In this document: piece by piece, positions 57,498 to 64,000 of the stretch
How positions within the stretch are numbered: the stretch's first letter is position 1
How the letters are laid out: each line of letters begins with the position of its first letter
Source of the DNA: Multifurca ochricompacta
Taxonomy: Eukaryota > Basidiomycota > Agaricomycetes > Russulales > Russulaceae
Reading direction: 5' to 3'
Assembly (NCBI GenBank): GCA_022496185.1
Contig: WTXG01000171.1
Location: forward strand, 1 to 64,000
Length of the DNA: 64,000 nt
The notes under the pieces: generated by a model
Databases searched by the model: none
What the model saw: the letters and a program-made list of their open reading frames with translations, nothing else
What the model was told of the DNA's origin: nothing
Program-made: the position numbers and the translations under genes

Positions 57498-60400
57498 GGA
57501 TGTTATTCTGGTCAATTGTGGAGGATGGGGTTGTCCAACAGCTCGTATTCTGCCTTGCTCTTTATCTGCCTCTGGGTGGCGTCTATAGAAGTCTTCGATG
57601 AGCTTGGGTGCAAAGACATCCACAGCAGATTCCCATGAATTGTCGGTGTCAGGGAATCCCTTCCATTTGATCAGATAGTGGAGCTTCCGATTGTGCCCTC
57701 AACCCTTCCATTTCGCATCAGCGATACGTTCTACCTCCCATTCTGGCTCTCCATCAACTAGGTCAGGAGGAGGTCTGGGGAAATTCTGCCCATGAATAGA
57801 AGTTTCTTTGTATGGTGTCAGAAGGCCAGTGTGGAAAACAGGGTGTATCTTCCAGGCGGCAGGTAACATGAGGTTATACGTGACATCTGAGAGCTTCTGT
57901 TCAATTGAAAAGGGGCCGTGGTGTCTGGGAGCTAATTTCGCTGTTGGGTGTGACATGTGGATGTTACACCCTTCTAACCAGACTTGATCTCCGACCTGAT
58001 AGGGCGTAAACTTAGTGGGCTTCTCGGCCAGGGTCCTTTGCGCCTTCTGAAGGTTTCTATTGGCCAATTCCCATATCTCCTCCCATTGGCCGATACGCTG
58101 TGTTACAGATGGTACATTTGTGGGTTTATCCGTCCACATGGTGCGAGGGTCCCATCCCATAATAAGGGAGAAGGGAGTGGCTTTCGTTGTTCTGTTTGGC
58201 CAACTGTTGTGTGCAAACTCAGCTGTCACCAACCATTCTGCCCAGTCATCCTGCCATTCATTACACCAGAACCAAAGATATTGCTCTAACCATTGATTCG
58301 TATGCTCTGATTGACCATCTGTTTGAGGGTGGTATGCTGTGGAGATGTTCTGCTGGATATTGAGGCATTTACAGAGGGCCCGGGCGAACATAGATGCAAA
58401 TCGTGGGTCTTGGTCCGAAATAATCTTTTGGGGGAGTCTGTAGTGCTGGTAGACATGGTTTAGGTAAAGTTTCACGACTCCTTCTGCTGATATTGTTTCG
58501 TTGCAGGGGATAAAGAGGGCTGCTTTTGAACAGTCATGGTCCGTGATGGTGAGTATCAAGTCATATCCTTGTGACTGTGGGAGTTTGACAATAAAGTCCA
58601 TAGTGATGGTTTGGAAGGGAGCTGTCGCAACTGGTGTGATGGGTGAAAGTGCTGGTGGTCTTGGGTGAGTGTTTACTTTGTTTGCCTGGCATTCTGCACA
58701 TCCTTTGACATATGCTTCAACATCCTTTTTCATGTTTGGCCACCAGTAGTCTCGTTTGGCAAGGGCATAGGTGTTTGCAATGCCAGGGTGTCCTGCAGAG
58801 GGAAGGTCATGGTGAAAATGGATCACCCCCCTCTTAATGTTGTTGCCACCAGTGACAACCAGTCGTTCACCATCCTTCCACCAGAGGCCATTTTTCATCT
58901 TTATGTTATGCGACTCTGCCCAGGATTTACACAGCTCCTGATTCATATTCTGCATCACTTGGGCCCATAGATCCATGTCATGGAGGCTAACAACAGCAGT
59001 CTTTGCGAAGACATCTTCTGGTAAGATGATGATATTGTCATTGTTGTTTTCTCCCTCATCACATCCAGTTGGTCTGGACAAGGCATCAGCTCGTGCATTA
59101 CGAGCCCCAGGTAGGTGTTTGAGCGTGAAGCTGTACTCTTCAAGCTCCAAAACCTCTTGTGCTACTCGTCGACTGATCTTGTGAGGTTCTCTCCAGTAAA
59201 GAAGGTTAGAGTGGTCCATATAGATGATGGTTTTGTGTGGAGATCCAGCCAAGTATGGTCGCCAATGTCGCAATGCTTTTACAATAGCCAGTAGTTCCCT
59301 GTCCCAAATATTGTAATTCCTTTCTGCCGATGAGAATGTTTCTGAGTAGAATGCAACTGGGTGAAGGATCCCTCCAGTGTCTCTTTGTGACAAGACCACC
59401 CCGTTGGCATACATGGAGGCATCGACTTCTAACTCAAAGGGTTTCACTAAGTCAGGTTGGATAAGAACCGGTTCAGAACTGATGATCATTTTTATTTGGT
59501 CGAATGCCTTCTGTTGTGGTTCACCCCAGTGCCATGGTACATCCTTCTTCAAGAGATCATTGAGTGGTCGGGCAATGGCCAAGAATCCTTTGACGAAGCG
59601 TCGGTAGAAATTACAAAAACCAATGAAGGATCTGACATCCTTGGTACACTGAGGAATGGACCATTCTCAGATGCCTTGTACTTTTACGGGGTCCATGCAT
59701 ACTTGCCCCCCTTCTAGGATGACTCCTAAATATTCAACAGTCTTTTGCTCAAAGGAGCATTTGGCAGGTTTCAGGTAAAGGTTGTGTTGCCCTAGGATTT
59801 CTAGTACTTCGTGAACTTGGGCCCGGTGATGGTGAATGTCGTCTTTTGTAGCCACTAGGATATCATCCATATAGACAACTACTTCTTCAGTGAGGATCAG
59901 GTCTCAAAAAATGTGATTCATCATAGACTGGAAGGTTGCCAGTGAATTTGTCAATCCAAAGAACATTACATTGGGTTCGAAAAGTCCTTGATTGGTCTTA
60001 AAAGCAGCTTTGGGTTGGTCACCTTCTCGAATACGAATGTTATTATAACCCCAGCGAACGTCCATCTTTGAGAACAGGGCTTTATCGTGCATTTTATCGA
60101 TGATTTCCGAGATCAGAGGAAGGGGGTAGTTGTTTTTCACTGTGAGTTCATTAATCCGTCTGTAGTCCTGTACCAGTCACAGTTTTCCGTCCTTCTTTTT
60201 AATGAAGAAGAAGGGCGAAGCATAAGGCGAGTTGGAAGGTCGTATATATCCTTTTGCCAGGTGTTCTTCCAGGAAGGTGGAGAGCGCCTCCTTCTCTGGT
60301 TGCGACAGTGGGTAGATCTTACAGTCTACTGATTGCGGGGCGTTTGGAACAAAATCAATGGCGTGATCCCAAGGTCGAGAGGGAGGGAAACATTGTGACT

Positions 60401-61067
60401 CTTCCTCCGAAAAGACCTTCCAATGTCAGTGGTATTCTGCCAGGACTACTTCTTCAAATGTCTTTTCTGGGTTTTTCTGTGCCTCTGCCTGGGCCAGTTC
60501 TGATGCCTTTGTAACATAGCAATACACCTGATCCACAGGTCTCATGTCACTCCAGGTGATGGCCGATCCCATGACAATAGCATGGGTCAAGGGGTGTTGT
60601 GCAGCATAGTCATATCCCAGGGATGTAATGAGAACTGGGTAGAAATCTTTGTCCATCGTTGCTTCTGCCCAGTTGATTTTGGGCTCAAATGCTGCTAGCC
60701 ATGGGTACCCCAAAACCATATCTTTGTCTCCCAAATCTGTAATGAGGAAATGGTGTTGCTTGGTCTGTTCTCCAACCTGTACTTCTAAATCACAGCAATG
60801 CATGATTTTCCCAGCTTTGTTAGCTGTTCCATCTATGTTCCAAATATTTTTTTCTTGGGGAAGCAATTGTGTCCCCAGTCCTAGTGCCCTCTGGAGTCGT
60901 TGACTGATGAAATTATCCATAGCTCCAGAGTCGATCAATATCCGTCTGTCGGCTGTCTTCTGTTTGGTTTCAAAGTGTACTGGTATTTTTAGAGACTTGA
61001 AACGACTAGTGTACACAGAAGTTACATGGAGTGCTCTTGCCCAGGCTGATGGGGTCAAGCCAATCAA
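57498..61067 (-). pseudogene. Element E pol, decayed
   Basis: Protease (ILIDSGAMDNFISQ, about 60940), RT pieces (60140-59904; YMDDIL just above 59870), RNase H/integrase/most of the tail in one 627-codon frame 59582-57699 (HHDLPSAGHPG, CAECQANK, DFIVKLP, SDQDPRF, TAYHPQTDGQSEHTNQW), then a TGA and chromodomain LIKWKGFPDTDNSWES. Stops compared with C or B: K-L-stop-L for KLRP (about 60178), stop before DLILTEE (about 59905), GI-stop-EW (about 59669), KG-stop-GHN (about 57701). All fit CGA to TGA. Confidence 0.87.
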
Positions 61068-61079
61068 AAATCCTTTTGG

Positions 61080-62563
61080 CCAAAGGCCTTATCGACAAGC
61101 AGAGCATGTACTGCCTTGTCCTTGTTCATCATATGCTCCCATATTGCTGCTGCCTTCTGTTCCTTGGTCTTTGGGGCAGTTACTGGGTTTCTTTTACTGG
61201 GGTAGGTAGGTTCTGTACCAGCGGTGTTGTGGTAGTAGTGGCCACTGTTGCTTCAGCAGCACAAACTGTCTTCTTTGGGCAAAATCGTGACATGTGCCCT
61301 TGCACCCGGCAGTGGAAGCAGTGCCTTCCTTCATGAGGTTTCTTTTTCGTCATCAGTGAGGGCTGCACGGGCTTTGGTGTGATCTGCTGAGGTATCCATG
61401 GTGTTGGGGTCTCAAGAGGTAGTAGGTTTCACCCCAAATGCCGCTTTCCACTGATCATGGGTCTTGCCCTTCTTTGTGTCTACTCCAAAGTGCATTTGAA
61501 AGTCCAGATAGTCCTGCTGCTGTGTTCTGGCAGTGCTTGTCCACTGGCTCCATGACTTGGGGTGATGGAATTGGATGATATTTTTCACCAAGGGGTTGGG
61601 CAGCCCCTGGGAGAAGAGGTCGAGCATTGCCTCTTCGTTCACATCATACCCCACTCTTTTAGCCAGGTTGCGGAATCTGGCTACATAGCCATCTAAATCC
61701 CCTCTCTCCATTTTAAGGGACTTCAATTCTCTGGCGGCTTTCTGCTTGGCCTGCCCATCTGTGAAGGCGTCTTTGAATCTTTGTGCCACTACATCCCACA
61801 GATCTTCGTCTGTGGTTCAGGTTCTGGCTGTGACTCTGTCATTCAGCCATTCAATCTGCTCCATTGTCCAATCATTGACGGAATCCCCTCTGATAAGCAA
61901 GAGGAAAAGGTTGGTTCGTTGGAAGGGGTTCATGATCTGCGGGATGTCATGATTAAAGTTTTTGAATGTCTCGAACTCAAGCATGAACTTTTTGCTCTGA
62001 GATTGATCGCCAGTGAACGTGGTTGGCAGGACTCCCGTAAGGTGTCCTGATGGGGGGGGGAGGTTCAGAGCAGGGACAATTGGAGCAGGATCTGGTAACT
62101 GTGCAGCAATGGTTGACATCGTTGGATAAGTGATGGTCAGGGTGTCTGAGGTTTGTCATGTGATCTGGGGAGAGACTAAAGCAGATGTTCTGAACGTAGT
62201 ACTCTCTGGTGCAACTGTCTGAGCCATAAAACTGGTGGCTATGACCTGTGCGTCTTCGCTGCTTTCTTCAAGGTATTCTTCAGTTTCTGAATCTGTGACG
62301 ATGGCTGGAGGATTCTCTCTCCAAGGTCCTAAGCCATACTCTGGTGGGGCAGGTCCTGTGGTAACCCAGGAACAGTGGCTTCTAGAGTAACAGATACGGT
62401 ACCAGACTCGTTTCTGTTCGTCATATTCAACTGGCTGGTACTGGTCGTCATGATAGACATAGTATCCAAACTCGGTTTCAAAATCTTTCCAGACAGCAGA
62501 GCCAAGGACCTGTTGTGAAAGGTTATCCTTGTCTCGACGGTTGATGAGTTCTTCAGTGTGCAA
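61080..62563 (-). pseudogene. Element E gag, decayed
   Basis: Collinear with the C Gag: EELINRRDKDNLSQQVLG, EFGYYVYHDDQYQPVEY, MSTIAAQLPDP (62119), capsid region (61789-61412) and CCHC knuckle CFHCRVQGHMSRFC (about 61300). Broken by TGA codons (about 62158, 61818) and frame changes near 61410 and 61195. Confidence 0.85.
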
Positions 62564-62575
62564 GGTCTGGCTTCG

Positions 62576-63153
62576 TGTTACGTCCAGTGTGAGACGTTCT
62601 GCATGACTTGTGTGACAGCTTTGTACATTCGTTCAGATAAGAGGTCAATAGGACCTCTTGGAGTTCAAATGGATGAGTCAAAGTCAAAGGGGCTGCTCCC
62701 TAGTGACAATGTTAAGCAGAAAGTGCCAAAAGCACTGAGACGATCAAGTCAAAGGTTTCAAAGGGAAGTCCGGAAGACAAACACTGATGTATTCAATAAG
62801 TTGAGTCTGAGCTCTACAGTGTAACTATAGCCGACTTATATACGTAAAGAGGTGAGTGTCTATCGATAAGAATCACGGAGTCAAGTGGGCCCAAATATCC
62901 AGAAGCAGAGGGCGTAAAGCCTGGCTTCTACTGATAGGGGATTAAGTAAATGTCCGGTCGTATGATAAGGAGATAAGTGATAAGCAAAGATAAGGGTAGG
63001 CAAATATAAACAAGCAAGCAGGTCACGGGGACGGATGAAGAGCATGTGATGGGTCCCACAATGGAGATGTAATCTGGTAGTGAAGTGTGGGTGGCAGGGA
63101 GGGGTCGTCATTGGGTAAGAAAAAGAACACAGGAAGAGATGGGGTTCGTAACA
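62576..63153 (-). mobile_element. Solo LTR of the B family inside element E (578 bp)
   Basis: Plus strand reads TGTTACGTCCAGTG...GGTTCGTAACA, the reverse of the B LTR. Flanked by the perfect duplication CTTCG (62571-62575 and 63154-63158). It splits E between PBS and gag. Confidence 0.92.
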
Positions 63154-63194
63154 CTTCGGCTAGATGAAGCCACAGTGGGGGAGACTTGACTTAA

Positions 63195-63786
63195 TGTAAT
63201 GCCTGGTGCAGGCATTCGACACGACATGTGACAAGTCACGTAGCAAAACTACGAAGTCAAGTGTGCACTGTCTTTCAAGTACACAGAAGTCGGGTGAAGA
63301 GTCAATACTAAGGAGCTAATCCCTTAGTACCGGTGAGCGGAAGAGTGCCAGAAGCACTGAGACGATTCAAGAGTTGGGTCTTAGGATCACCCAGAAGGTA
63401 ATGCACCAAGTCAATTAAGAAGTCGAGTCTAAGGCATACAGGCTATCTAGGCAGGCCTTATATATGTAATAGAGATCGGAGTCTGAATCGGAGTAACATA
63501 CTCGATGTATCAATGAAGTCGTAATGTATCTAAATGGGGAATGGGGTCAAGTGGGCCAGATGAGAATATACGTAGATGGATCCAGTATAGTCGTGATTCT
63601 GGTGGGAAAATACGTAAGAGTTCTGATGTAAAGTATGAGTCACCAATAAGTAAGAAGTCGAGTCATAGATAAGGAACAAGCAAGGACAACACCAGTCATA
63701 ACACAGTCAACAAAGGGCAAACAGGGCCAAATGACATGTCATGTGATGGAAAAAGGAAACAAGATGATGCAGTGGGGTTTGTAACA
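63195..63786 (-). repeat. 5' LTR of element E (592 bp)
   Basis: Starts TGTAATGCC and ends TTTGTAACA on plus; same family as the LTRs of C. PBS just inside (63182-63192) has one mismatch to the LTR's AGACTCGACTT, at a former CG. Confidence 0.9.
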
Positions 63787-64000
63787 CTTCCAATTGGCTG
63801 GTAAGTCCACCAGTGTCCAAGTTCCATTTCTGGCTAGTGTGTCCATTTCATATTGGCACGCGTCCTGCCAGTTGCTAGCATAGTCAGACTTTATCAACGT
63901 GAGTGGATCATGATATGCAGCTGCTGCAAGCAAAGCATGTTGCCCGTGTTGCCCATCCTCACCTGGATTCCTGCGAGGCAGTCTCTGAGGGGGGTGCATC
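63787..64000 (-). pseudogene. Ty1/copia-type pol fragment at the window edge
   Basis: Minus frame contains WQDACQYEMDTLARNGTWTLVDLP, the well-known start of the copia reverse transcriptase (ME.E...L..N.TW.LV.LP). It is cut after NWK by element E, and the rest lies outside the window or was lost. Confidence 0.75.

Larger units (their letters stand above)
57063..63786 (-). mobile_element. Chromovirus-type Ty3/gypsy element E, 3' end missing
   Basis: Same family as C. 5' LTR 63195-63786, PBS 63182-63192, gag about 62563-61080, pol 61067-57498, C-terminal extension 57497-57063, where element C interrupts it. No 3' LTR is present in the window. Right flank CTTCC, then a copia fragment whose coding strand is also minus. 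A solo LTR interrupts E just upstream of gag. Many stops, nearly all TGA at CGA codons. Confidence 0.88.

Noticed and set aside
37694..63786. Similar 592-595-bp blocks at 37.7, 56.5 and 63.2 kb as a segmental duplication
   Set aside because: They start and end with TGTTAC/GTAACA-type termini and flank gag-pol, so they are LTRs of elements C and E.

Overview
The window looks like nuclear DNA of a basidiomycete, most likely a mushroom-forming agaricomycete. Protein genes are split by many 47-88 nt GT-AG introns. The families present are tandem fungal P450s, a Ran1-like kinase, a RHxxRxP histidine acid phosphatase and an NLR with TPR repeats. The repeats are Ty3/gypsy chromoviruses, a Tc1-type transposon and a Ty1/copia fragment. 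All gene models below were spliced by eye from frame continuity, splice signals and comparison between paralogues; no database was searched.

Layout. About 0.7-2.7 kb (minus): an uncharacterised gene with a broken 5' half. 6.3-7.5 kb: a HAD-type sugar/glycerol-phosphate phosphatase. 8.3-10.0 kb: a secreted histidine acid phosphatase in eight exons. 11-29.3 kb: four cytochrome P450 genes sharing one 12-exon architecture, including 14-nt and 25-nt exons. Three are intact and the fourth has lost one base; a short P450-like scrap and a retroelement remnant lie between copies 2 and 3, and a kinase gene lies between copies 3 and 4. 30.7-33.2 kb: a decayed RhoGEF/BAR/SH3-type gene. 33.6-36.8 kb: an NLR (helical N-terminus resembling MLKL-type bundles, NB-ARC, TPRs) interrupted by a single-base frameshift. 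Its TPR half sits in 2.1 kb that contain no CpG dinucleotide.

37.7-64 kb is a nested transposon complex. A copia element (right edge) was hit by chromovirus E. E was hit by a solo LTR and by chromovirus C (37,694-57,062, minus). C was hit by chromovirus B (38,307-47,405, target duplication TCCTA), solo LTR F (TACTT) and a gag-only element D (ATGGG). B was hit by a Tc1-type element that is now a foldback with two 741-bp arms (TA duplication). Excising the insertions restores the reading frames at the interruption points.

The most notable observations are these. (1) The chromoviruses extend Pol beyond the chromodomain with a roughly 400-residue module carrying four zinc-knuckle-like motifs. 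(2) Elements B, C/E and D have primer-binding sites complementary to their own predicted RNA 5' ends, and the two sites covary between families, the hallmark of Tf1-style self-priming. (3) C-to-T/CpG decay dominates the region: most in-frame stops are at former CGA or CAG/CAA codons, B's LTR pair differs only by transitions, and the neighbouring NLR half is CpG-free.
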